From Syntrophomonadaceae bacterium (GTDB taxonomy: Bacteria; Bacillota; Dethiobacteria; DTU022), in the NCBI GenBank assembly GCA_003553895.1, contig PWFM01000201.1, forward strand, positions 1-6,434: a stretch of DNA of 6,434 nucleotides. The letters are read 5' to 3'. The notes beneath the pieces were generated by a model. It was not told the DNA's origin, did not search any database, and saw only the letters and a program-made list of their open reading frames with translations. Made by a program: the position numbers and the translations under genes. Below are positions 1-5,288 of the stretch, piece by piece (the stretch's first letter is position 1; each line of letters opens with the position of its first letter).

Positions 1-1063
1 CCCGAATCAAGGGCGCATGGATCAGGGTGTGGCGGTGATCTTCACGAGGGTATTCCTCAAGGGCAATCTCAAAAGCGCGCACAGCCTGGGCTACGGCGGC
101 ATCGCCGGCGCAGTGCAGCTGAACCTGCAGATCCTCCCGATTGGCTTCCTTGACGAATTCAGTAACTTCTTCATCGCTGTAGAAGAGGATACCCCGGTTG
201 TTTTCATCATTTGCATATGGCTCTAGCAGAGCGGCATCCCTGGTTCCAAAAGAACCGTCCAGGGCGCAGTCAAAACAACCTCCGACCCGGGGCAATCTGC
301 GCTTCCTTATTTTTTTCAAATCCATTGTTTGAAAATAGGTCCGGAACTGAATCTGCGAGCTCCCGGTTAAAAAGCGGACCAGGTCAACATCCATATCCCT
401 GGTGTAGCCAACTCCTTCGGTGGTATGGACCATTCCCACCCCAAAACCGGCCAGCTCATCCATCCCCTCCAGCATAGAGGAGATCAACCTGGACAGGGGG
501 ATCTTGCTGATAATATAGTTAGTAGCCGCCAGGAAAGCCTCGTTAGTTACCAGGCCGGTTTCCAGATCGAACCCTCGCAAGCCCCTAATTTTATAAGGAA
601 GCAGGCCGATGGCCCTGGTATTTAACACAGCCGCATGGCCATCACAGCAGACCAGAACAACAGGACGATCCTTTATAATGCCGTCCAGCTCACTGCGCCA
701 GATCAACCTTTTTTCTTTAATGAAATGGGGAGTCAGGCCGAAACCCAGAATGACATTGGCTTTAGGATCACTCTGGGCATATAGTTTAATAATCTTGCCC
801 ATTTCAGCAATTGAAACGGCGAACCGGACATCAAAGGTTGAATTGAAAAGAGCCCAGCTTGAAAAATGGATGTGGCCATCGCCAAAAGCTGGAAGCAAAG
901 CATGATCCTCCAGATCGATATATTCTACCTTATCAATGAGGCCGGCGTAATTTTCAGGTAGCTGCTCTCCGATATAGACAATCCTGCCTTCATCTTCTAC
1001 CAGGTATTTAACCACAGAGCCTTCCCAATCACAGGTAATTATTGTGCCGTGAAAAATTTTCAT
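1..1063 (-). CDS. YtcJ-like amidohydrolase family 3 protein, C-terminus cut by window edge
   Basis: The reading frame is open from ATG at 1061-1063 down to base 1, giving 354 codons; family members are usually about 520-550 residues, so roughly a third is missing. Seen: N-terminal beta-sandwich start (MKIFHGTIIT), then PAFGDGHIHF at residues 58-67 with the HxH metal ligands H64 and H66, RPVVLVCCDGHAAVLNTRAI near 133-152, DCALDGSFGTRDAALLEPY near 265-283, VQLHCAGDAAV near 314-324 (H317, D321), and RHTLIHAPLI near 344-353 (H349). These match the order of conserved blocks in amidohydrolase_3 proteins, which hydrolyse C-N bonds with one or two bound metals. Substrate is unknown; no signal peptide, so cytoplasmic. 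The start is backed by an AAGGCGGGTGAG ribosome-binding site six or so bases upstream and a promoter at 1110-1138. It lies downstream of the C69 peptidase gene on the same strand, 218 bases away. The final metal/catalytic Asp of the family would lie outside the window. Confidence 0.9.
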   Translation of the reverse strand, partial: MKIFHGTIITCDWEGSVVKYLVEDEGRIVYIGEQLPENYAGLIDKVEYIDLEDHALLPAFGDGHIHFSSWALFNSTFDVRFAVSIAEMGKIIKLYAQSDPKANVILGFGLTPHFIKEKRLIWRSELDGIIKDRPVVLVCCDGHAAVLNTRAIGLLPYKIRGLRGFDLETGLVTNEAFLAATNYIISKIPLSRLISSMLEGMDELAGFGVGMVHTTEGVGYTRDMDVDLVRFLTGSSQIQFRTYFQTMDLKKIRKRRLPRVGGCFDCALDGSFGTRDAALLEPYANDENNRGILFYSDEEVTEFVKEANREDLQVQLHCAGDAAVAQAVRAFEIALEEYPREDHRHTLIHAPLIR

Positions 1064-1109
1064 AACTCACCCGCCTTCTGGTTACTAAAAACAAGTTTTA
1101 AATGTTTAA

Positions 1110-1138
1110 ATTATAACACAATTTAACTCCCCCGCCAA
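1110..1138 (-). promoter_or_regulatory. Extended -10 promoter for the amidohydrolase gene
   Basis: Read on the minus strand: -35 TTGGCG (1133-1138, four of six consensus bases), a 17-base spacer, and -10 TATAAT (1110-1115) preceded by TG at the extended position (TGTTATAAT, 1110-1118). Transcription would begin near 1103, leaving a leader of about 40 bases before the ATG at 1063. This suggests the amidohydrolase is transcribed independently of the upstream peptidase gene. Confidence 0.65.
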
Positions 1139-1177
1139 AAACTGCCCCTGAAAATCCTCAATAAGGTTTAGTTAAAT

Positions 1178-1197
1178 GCCGGCTTGACATTACCGGC
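1178..1197. other. Short GC hairpin between the two minus-strand genes
   Basis: GCCGG (1178-1182) and CCGGC (1193-1197) can pair over a 10-base loop. On the minus strand it is followed by ATTTAAC rather than a T-run, so it is a weak terminator candidate for the C69 peptidase gene at best. The rest of the 1064-1281 gap holds only the amidohydrolase promoter and a palindrome at 1252-1267. Confidence 0.25.
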
Positions 1198-1251
1198 CTG
1201 ACTATAGCGGCAGGCGCAATCTACGCTTTTTTCTGTAGCGAGCTAATCTTC

Positions 1252-1267
1252 TTTTTCCATGGAAAAA
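1252..1267. repeat. Perfect 16-base palindrome just past the C69 peptidase stop
   Basis: TTTTTCCATGGAAAAA is its own reverse complement and ends 14 bases downstream of the peptidase stop codon. As RNA it would form a mostly A-U stem; it is too weak and has no GC-rich core for a confident intrinsic terminator. It could equally be a chance AT palindrome around an NcoI-type CCATGG. Confidence 0.35.
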
Positions 1268-1281
1268 TAAGTCAAAGGCGG

Positions 1282-2736
1282 TTAAGAGTGCTCCTTCCAC
1301 AAACGCTGAACAGTTTTATTTGCGCCATTTTGCCTAAACAGTTTAGCGTTTTGTTTCCGCCAGTACCAACGAAAGACTGGGTTGCCCCTGATCCGGCCCG
1401 GCCTGCTAAAGTTACCGGTGCGAGCCAGGGTTTGATCAAGAAGATCTTCTTCAGCTTTAAGAGCATAATCCATTAGCCCCTGCTGCTGTTCTTCTAGAGC
1501 AACAGGATCAGGGATGGAGCCGGAGGGATAACCGGGCTTCCCTTCCTTACCGCCCAATCCTGGTGGGTTCTGGCCCTTAAAAAGGTCCAGTTCTGTAACA
1601 ACCCGGTCCAGGCGGCGCCCTACCTCTGATTCAAGTTGATCCCTTTCTTCCAGGTAAGCTTCAAGGTTGGTAAGCCTGTTTTCCAAAACAGCCCGGTGCA
1701 GGCGCTCACGTTTCAACCAGAAGTTAAGGGCCTGTTCTTCCTGGCCGGGCCTGAAGGTAAAGCTTTCACCACCGGTCATCCAGTAGGGCTTATAAACGGA
1801 CAGGCATGGCGTGGAACCGCCGGTTACAAGATAAGTATGGCTCGAGCCCCTGAGTCGAGCGGCGTAACTGCCGGTGGTATGATCCCCTACCAGGGATCCG
1901 GCATGCATACAGACGCTCTTTAGCGATGCCTTTTGAAACTGCTTTCCTTCTGTTTTTGCATCATGGGTGCGCATGATCTCTTTCATGATTTCTAAGGTGA
2001 GATAACCTTTCGCCTGCTCCAACCGGCAACTGCTGAGCGAACTTCTATTTTCTGAACCGCTAAAATATGTAATCAAGCTGTTGCTGTAACAACGGGCAAA
2101 TGAAAAGTCGGCCTCGCTTTTACAAAAGCCTTTGTCTAGAGCATTCTTGACCAGGTCCGGGTGGGATAGGTCGTAATCACTGCCGATGCTGAGGCGGTTG
2201 GAAATAACCCGAATATCTTTCACCTGCTGAGCCGCCCAATAAGGGCCTGCAGTCTCGAGAACCCAGGCAGAAACAGGATCGGCGATCAAAAAAGAATTGT
2301 GGTAGTAAAAGGGCTTCTCATAACCGCAATTTCCACCCTGACCGTATTGTTCGAGAAGTGAGGTGATCAGGTCTAAGGCTTGCCTGCTGGTTTGACAGCG
2401 CTCTAAAGCCAGACGCAGCAAATCCATGCCGAGCAGAGCTTCCGGGCCCTGCTTTTCCCGGGTAAAAACGGCCTCGTTACCGATATTGAGGCCGAATTCA
2501 TTTCCTCCCATTTCGGCGCCCCACATCCAGGAAGGCTTAAGCAGCAAAACTTCATAGGTTTCCTCGGCCTGATCTATTTCCAGGTAGGTGCATGTCAACT
2601 TCTTGCCGGGACCGTGCTTTTTGCCGGGCACACGGATGGTTAAAAGAGGTTCGTTGGGCTGGCGGTCGCTGTTCTTGGCAAAGATAACCGAACCGTCAAG
2701 GGTGGAATTGCCCAGGGCAACCATGGTGTCGCACAT
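1282..2736 (-). CDS. Peptidase family C69 protein, secernin-like (probable dipeptidase)
   Basis: A 484-residue protein of the N-terminal-nucleophile family C69, which includes lactobacillar dipeptidase PepD and the eukaryotic secernins. It begins MCDTMVALGN, so loss of Met exposes Cys2, the family nucleophile. Next come DGSVIFAKNSDRQPNEP (residues 14-30), WMWGAEMGGNEFGLNIGNEAV (70-90), YHNSFLIADPVSAWVLETAG (145-164), VISNRLSIGSDYDL (177-190), MHAGSLVGDHTTGSYAARL (277-295) and VTGGSTPCLSVYKPYWM (304-320); this set is closest to the secernin branch. An upstream in-frame ATG at 2764-2766 would add ten residues, but GGAGG at 2745-2749 sits eight bases before the ATG at 2734-2736 and only that start puts Cys at position 2. 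From about residue 340 the protein is a charged helical stretch, a Gly/Pro-rich linker (387-408) and a basic tail, making it longer than secernins (about 415-425 residues). No signal peptide is seen, so it is probably cytoplasmic. Its substrate is not determinable. Confidence 0.93.
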   Translation of the reverse strand: MCDTMVALGNSTLDGSVIFAKNSDRQPNEPLLTIRVPGKKHGPGKKLTCTYLEIDQAEETYEVLLLKPSWMWGAEMGGNEFGLNIGNEAVFTREKQGPEALLGMDLLRLALERCQTSRQALDLITSLLEQYGQGGNCGYEKPFYYHNSFLIADPVSAWVLETAGPYWAAQQVKDIRVISNRLSIGSDYDLSHPDLVKNALDKGFCKSEADFSFARCYSNSLITYFSGSENRSSLSSCRLEQAKGYLTLEIMKEIMRTHDAKTEGKQFQKASLKSVCMHAGSLVGDHTTGSYAARLRGSSHTYLVTGGSTPCLSVYKPYWMTGGESFTFRPGQEEQALNFWLKRERLHRAVLENRLTNLEAYLEERDQLESEVGRRLDRVVTELDLFKGQNPPGLGGKEGKPGYPSGSIPDPVALEEQQQGLMDYALKAEEDLLDQTLARTGNFSRPGRIRGNPVFRWYWRKQNAKLFRQNGANKTVQRLWKEHS

Positions 2737-2744
2737 AGTTTCAT

Positions 2745-2749
2745 CCTCC
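2745..2749 (-). promoter_or_regulatory. Ribosome-binding site that fixes the C69 peptidase start
   Basis: GGAGG on the minus strand, eight bases upstream of the ATG at 2734-2736. It lies inside the longer open frame that starts at 2766, and supports the shorter start that leaves Cys as residue 2. Confidence 0.85.
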
Positions 2750-2837
2750 AGTTGTGATCGGATCAAATATATAATTGAAGCAGTTCATACCGATACTTTG
2801 AACCCAAAATAGCAGCTTAACTTCGCCACTTACAGAA

Positions 2838-2846
2838 ATTATATCA
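2838..2846 (-). promoter_or_regulatory. Extended -10 promoter for the C69 peptidase gene
   Basis: On the minus strand TGATATAAT gives a perfect TATAAT (2838-2843) with TG one base upstream. No good -35 hexamer is found 16-18 bases further up, as is common for extended -10 promoters. Transcription would start near 2831, leaving a leader of about 95 bases. Confidence 0.55.
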
Positions 2847-2931
2847 TAAGAAAGGGGTATTTCGGATCCGTTCGTACCGCTTCATCTCTGCAGATTGATA
2901 AGAATACATACAGGGATATGCTTATAATAAT

Positions 2932-2955
2932 ATATACTGTTGCACAACTGTATAT
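2932..2955. promoter_or_regulatory. 24-base imperfect dyad, candidate operator
   Basis: Half sites ATATACTGTTGC and ACAACTGTATAT are inverted repeats with ten of twelve positions paired; only the T/T pair and the two central bases break symmetry. It lies in the divergent control region, about 100 bases upstream of the C69 peptidase transcription start, and directly follows a plus-strand TTATAAT (2922-2928). Size and symmetry suit a dimeric helix-turn-helix repressor. I do not recognise the binding family, and no regulator gene is in the window. Confidence 0.45.
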
Positions 2956-3057
2956 TGATCAGGAGACCAGCAAAAACTTTATCGGCCTGAGTTTTTATTT
3001 CTAACCGGCCTGACTTGAAATAAATCAGACTGGCACAAAAATCAAAGATTTCACTGG
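2956..3057. other. Non-coding part of the divergent control region
   Basis: No reading frame of useful length and no similarity I recognise. The stretch has CGGCCTGA twice in direct orientation (2983-2990 and 3006-3013), an A-T stem AAAAACT/AGTTTTT (2972-2978 with 2990-2996), and ATTTCA/TGAAAT (3048-3053 with 3059-3064). None matches a known riboswitch or T-box core. Confidence 0.5.
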
Positions 3058-3087
3058 TTGAAATATCGCCCGTCCCGGTATCATAAT
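3058..3087 (+). promoter_or_regulatory. Candidate distal promoter reading toward the mttB-family gene
   Basis: TTGAAA (3058-3063) and CATAAT (3082-3087) each match five of six consensus bases with an 18-base spacer. The predicted start near 3094 lies at the edge of the palindrome ATATCGATAT (3086-3095). It would give a leader of about 325 bases before the ATG at 3419. Confidence 0.4.
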
Positions 3088-3217
3088 ATCGATATCAATA
3101 TTTGTAATTAAAGAAATGACGGTCACATAAAAGCACAGCTGTTTAAAGAGGGTGGTGGTAATACAAGCAAAACTAAACCAGTACAGCATGGAAAGGTCTG
3201 GCAATCGCAGATGGCTG

Positions 3218-3247
3218 TTAACATAATATCAGAAATACTGCTATAAA
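3218..3247 (+). promoter_or_regulatory. Candidate proximal promoter of the mttB-family gene
   Basis: TTAACA (3218-3223, five of six) and TATAAA (3242-3247, five of six) are 18 bases apart, and TG precedes the -10 at the extended position (TGCTATAAA, 3239-3247). Transcription would begin near 3254, giving a leader of about 165 bases that includes a T-run (3350-3355) and the dyad at 3379-3398. This is the better of the two plus-strand promoter candidates. Confidence 0.5.
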
Positions 3248-3378
3248 CCCGGCTAAATACCAATTAACGGCTAATCAGGGCAGGAACAGGACCCCTTAGC
3301 AAAGAAGTAAGTATTTAAATCATCCCAAACCCGGGAATATACCGGCTGCTTTTTTATTATTTCTGAGGTTGTATGGAC

Positions 3379-3398
3379 TTAGCTTACCGGTAGGCTAA
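3379..3398 (+). promoter_or_regulatory. 20-base near-perfect dyad just before the mttB-family RBS
   Basis: TTAGCTTACC and GGTAGGCTAA are inverted repeats with one mismatch, which as RNA is a permitted U-G pair. It ends six bases before the AAAGGAG ribosome-binding site (3405-3411). In RNA it could form an eight-pair stem capped by a CCGG tetraloop; in DNA it could be an operator for a dimeric regulator, placed as a roadblock downstream of the promoter at 3218-3247. The sequence alone does not distinguish these. Confidence 0.5.
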
Positions 3399-3418
3399 AA
3401 TATGAAAGGAGTAAGATT

Positions 3419-4855
3419 ATGTACAAGCATTACAAAGGCGGAAGTTTCAAGGTTTTCAGCGATTCTGACATCAAGCAGATCCACGAGGCCACCCTCTACC
3501 TGCTTGAAAAAGTGGGGATCAAAATCCACAACAAAAGAGCCCGGCAGATATTTGCCGACAACGGGGCCAGTGTAGATAGCGAAACCAACATCGTTAAAAT
3601 ACCAAAGGGTATGGTAGAGGATGCCATCGATTCCAACCCTTCCAAGATTATTCTCTGCGGCAGGGAAGAAAAAAACGACCTTCTCTTAGAAGGAACTAAC
3701 GTCCACCTGGGGACCGGCGGGACAGTCCTGAACACTCTCGATCTGGACACGGGCAAGAAACGCCCCACCCGGGTCGATGATGTGGCCGGTTATGCCAAAA
3801 TGACCGACGCCCTCGATAATATTGCCTTCTTCGTCATCAACTGCTACCCGGACGATGTGCCCACGGAAGATGTCGACGTCAACCGCTTCTACCACGGCCT
3901 GGCCAACACTTCCAAGCACGTCATGGGCGGTATTTATACCATGGACGGCCTTAAGTCGGTAATCAGCATGGCCGAGGATATCGCCGGCGGCAAGGAAAAG
4001 TTGAAGGAGCGCCCCTTTGTCTCCTTCATTACCCTGATGATGAGCCCGCTGTTGATGGAAGTGGACTACACAGACTTTTTGATTGAGGTGGCCAGCAATG
4101 GCCTGCCCCTGACCACCCCGTCAGAACCGCTGGCCGGAGCTAATTCGCCGGTAACCCTGGCCGGGACGATCACCATCAACAATGCCGAATCTCTGGGCGG
4201 ACTGATCCTGTCCCAGCTGGTCAACAAAGGCAACCCGACCATTTACGGCTCCACATCGAGCATCATGGATATGCGCTCCGGTACCTACATGTCCGGAGCC
4301 ATTGAATCGGCCCTGATCAATGCCGGCTGCGCCCAGATGTCCCACTTTTACAAGATTCCCATGTACGGCACGGGCGGTATGTCCGACTCAAAGATGGTCG
4401 ACATTCAGGCCGGCTATGAAAGCGCCAATACGGCCATGGTCGTAGCCTTGTCCGGCTGTAATTACATCCACGACGCCTTCGGCCTGCTGGAATTCTGCAC
4501 TACCCTTTCTTATGAAAAAATGGTGGCCGACAACGATTCGGTAGGTATGGCCCTGCGGGCGGTCAAAGGCGTGGAAACCAATAAAGACACTATCGCCACC
4601 AGTGTAATTGAAGAAGTGGGGCCGGCCGGACATTATCTGGATAAGGAACATACGGTCAAGCATGTGCGCAACGAATTTTACTTCCCCTCCCTTGCCGACC
4701 GTAACCCGCGCAGCGTCTGGGAAGCAGAAGGGTCCAAGGATGCCTTCACCCGGGCCCACGAAGAAGCCAGACGCATCCTGAGTGAGCACAAACCGCTCGG
4801 ATTCAGCGAGGACATGGAGAAAAAACTGCGCGAAAAATACAAGGGCATCAAGTAA
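3419..4855 (+). CDS. MttB-superfamily (COG5598) corrinoid methyltransferase, non-pyrrolysine type
   Basis: A 478-residue protein of the trimethylamine methyltransferase superfamily, TIM-barrel enzymes that move a methyl group from a methylated amine to a cob(I)alamin corrinoid protein. Seen: family-typical N-terminus with LLEKVGIKIHN (28-38), HLGTGGTVLN (96-105), HVMGGIYTMDG (167-177), PFVSFITLMMSPL (199-211), YGSTSSIMDMRSGTYMSGAIE (276-296), IPMYGTGGMSDSKMVDIQAG (313-332), NYIHDAFGLLEF (348-359), and a C-terminal helical segment. Length is normal for the family. The frame runs through with no TAG, so it is not the pyrrolysine-containing TMA enzyme; known non-Pyl relatives act on glycine betaine, proline betaine, carnitine or gamma-butyrobetaine. 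Which substrate applies here cannot be read. AAAGGAG at 3405-3411 is seven bases before the ATG. No corrinoid protein, reactivase or transporter gene is adjacent. It is followed by a REP-like repeat starting three bases after the stop. Cytoplasmic; no membrane segment seen. Confidence 0.94.
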   Translation: MYKHYKGGSFKVFSDSDIKQIHEATLYLLEKVGIKIHNKRARQIFADNGASVDSETNIVKIPKGMVEDAIDSNPSKIILCGREEKNDLLLEGTNVHLGTGGTVLNTLDLDTGKKRPTRVDDVAGYAKMTDALDNIAFFVINCYPDDVPTEDVDVNRFYHGLANTSKHVMGGIYTMDGLKSVISMAEDIAGGKEKLKERPFVSFITLMMSPLLMEVDYTDFLIEVASNGLPLTTPSEPLAGANSPVTLAGTITINNAESLGGLILSQLVNKGNPTIYGSTSSIMDMRSGTYMSGAIESALINAGCAQMSHFYKIPMYGTGGMSDSKMVDIQAGYESANTAMVVALSGCNYIHDAFGLLEFCTTLSYEKMVADNDSVGMALRAVKGVETNKDTIATSVIEEVGPAGHYLDKEHTVKHVRNEFYFPSLADRNPRSVWEAEGSKDAFTRAHEEARRILSEHKPLGFSEDMEKKLREKYKGIK

Positions 4856-4857
4856 CA

Positions 4858-4889
4858 GTGCCAGGGGGACGGGGTTGTTGACACCTTTT
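4858..4889. repeat. REP-like element, copy 1 (GTGCCA...TGACAC CTTTT)
   Basis: Begins three bases after the mttB-family stop. GTGCCA (4858-4863) and TGACAC (4879-4884) form inverted ends with one C/A mismatch, enclosing GGGGGACGGGG and TTGT, then CTTTT. A very similar element occurs at 5042-5075. From memory, elements of the form GTGTCA-GGGGGACGG-...-TGACAC are common in Clostridia and are often linked to REP-associated (Y1) transposases; that link is not shown by this window. It may also add to transcription termination. Confidence 0.65.
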
Positions 4890-4987
4890 CCGCATAAAGA
4901 ACAGGGTCTCCGCCTCGCCCGGGCGCAAATAGACACAGGTAACATTTTTGTTGCAGAATCTATCATTACCGAGGAATATGTTAAACT

Positions 4988-5028
4988 ACCGGGGAGGGGA
5001 AAGTAAGCGCATTCCTCCCCGGTTTCTT
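4988..5028 (+). terminator. Stem-loop terminator downstream of the mttB-family gene
   Basis: ACCGGGGAGG (4988-4997) pairs perfectly with CCTCCCCGGT (5014-5023) over a 16-base loop, and TTTCTT follows. The stem is strong and GC-rich; the T-run is short and broken, so termination may be partial. It lies about 130 bases past the stop at 4855 and within repeat unit 1. Unit 2 keeps only the left arm (5175-5183). Confidence 0.6.
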
Positions 5029-5041
5029 AAATCGGAGAAAC

Positions 5042-5075
5042 GTGCCAGGGGGGACAGGGCCAGTTGACACCTTTT
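5042..5075. repeat. REP-like element, copy 2 (GTGCCA...TGACAC CTTTT)
   Basis: GTGCCA (5042-5047), GGGGGGAC, AGGGCCAGT, TGACAC (5065-5070), CTTTT. Same orientation as copy 1, 184 bases downstream, and two bases longer. Outer arms and the CTTTT tail are identical between copies, while the interior differs, which suggests the ends are the conserved part. Confidence 0.65.
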
Positions 5076-5245
5076 GCCCTGAAAGAGTAGAGCCCCTGAA
5101 CCACCAGGTTTGATCTATTCTTTAAGGAAAAGACAATTACTACATTTCCCAGCCTCCCGGAAACACGTTAACTGACCGGGGAGAATAAATAAAGACTACT
5201 GAATGTTCTTCATAGCAAAAGGCCGGGGTAAAACCTCCTTCACTT

Positions 5246-5254
5246 TGGAATAAT
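5246..5254 (+). promoter_or_regulatory. Weak extended -10 candidate for the tocopherol-cyclase-like gene
   Basis: TGGAATAAT provides TG plus AATAAT (five of six). There is no recognisable -35 in the right place (5226-5231 is GGGTAA). Start would be near 5261, about 28 bases before the ATG. Offered only because no better promoter is visible between the terminator at 4988-5028 and the gene. Confidence 0.25.
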
Positions 5255-5276
5255 ATCCCCCGGAGCTTAAAAATGT

Positions 5277-5284
5277 AGGTGATC
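5277..5284 (+). promoter_or_regulatory. Unusual ribosome-binding site of the tocopherol-cyclase-like gene
   Basis: AGGTGATC matches the 3' part of the full anti-Shine-Dalgarno complement (TAAGGAGGTGATC) rather than the usual AGGAGG core, and ends four bases before the ATG at 5289. Aligned to 16S rRNA, this places the pairing at a normal distance and supports this start. Confidence 0.6.
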
Positions 5285-5288
5285 GGTC

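Larger units (their letters stand above)
4858..5190. repeat. Two diverged tandem units of about 150-185 bases
   Basis: Unit 1 (4858-5041) and unit 2 (from 5042 to about 5190) both open with the REP-like element and both carry GTTAA...ACCGGGGAG. The distance from TGACAC to ACCGGGGAG is 104 bases in unit 1 and 105 in unit 2, and the last 29 bases of that span agree at about 20 positions. The middle is much more diverged, though AAAGA and some flanking bases still align. The pattern fits an old tandem duplication. No protein-coding gene is seen in the whole 4856-5288 gap. Confidence 0.55.

Noticed and set aside
17..905. Several plus-strand open frames of 66-98 codons in the first 900 bases.
   Set aside because: They overlap the well-supported minus-strand amidohydrolase and lack coherent motifs or ribosome-binding sites.
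1184..1208. TTGACA (1184-1189) with TATAGC (1203-1208) as a plus-strand promoter.
   Set aside because: The spacer is 13 bases and there is no plus-strand gene downstream.
3031..3046. TGGCAC at 3031-3036 as a sigma-54 -24 element, since amine-methyltransferase genes can be under sigma-54 control.
   Set aside because: The matching -12 position reads TCAA with no GC doublet at the required spacing.
3139..3166. AAAGAGGGTGGTGGTAATAC resembles the T-box core (GGGTGGNACCGCG).
   Set aside because: The ACCGCG part is missing, no specifier stem or terminator/antiterminator pair is seen, and the downstream gene is not an aminoacyl-tRNA synthetase or amino-acid gene.
3184..3228. Short plus-strand ORF beginning ATGGAAAGG near 3188 as a leader peptide.
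   Set aside because: It is about a dozen codons, has no ribosome-binding site, and overlaps the -35 of the best plus promoter.
3332..3360. CCGG-gaatata-CCGG followed by CTGC and a T6 run as an intrinsic terminator or attenuator in the mttB-family leader.
   Set aside because: The stem is only four pairs and separated from the T-run by four bases, too weak to call.
4388..4966. A 192-codon minus-strand open frame antisense to the mttB-family gene.
   Set aside because: It is a shadow of the strongly conserved plus-strand gene and its translation shows no family-like pattern.
4878..5093. TTGACA in each REP-like element (4878-4883 and 5064-5069) as promoter -35 boxes.
   Set aside because: No acceptable -10 lies 16-18 bases downstream in copy 1 and only a three-of-six match in copy 2; the TTGACA is explained by the repeat arm.
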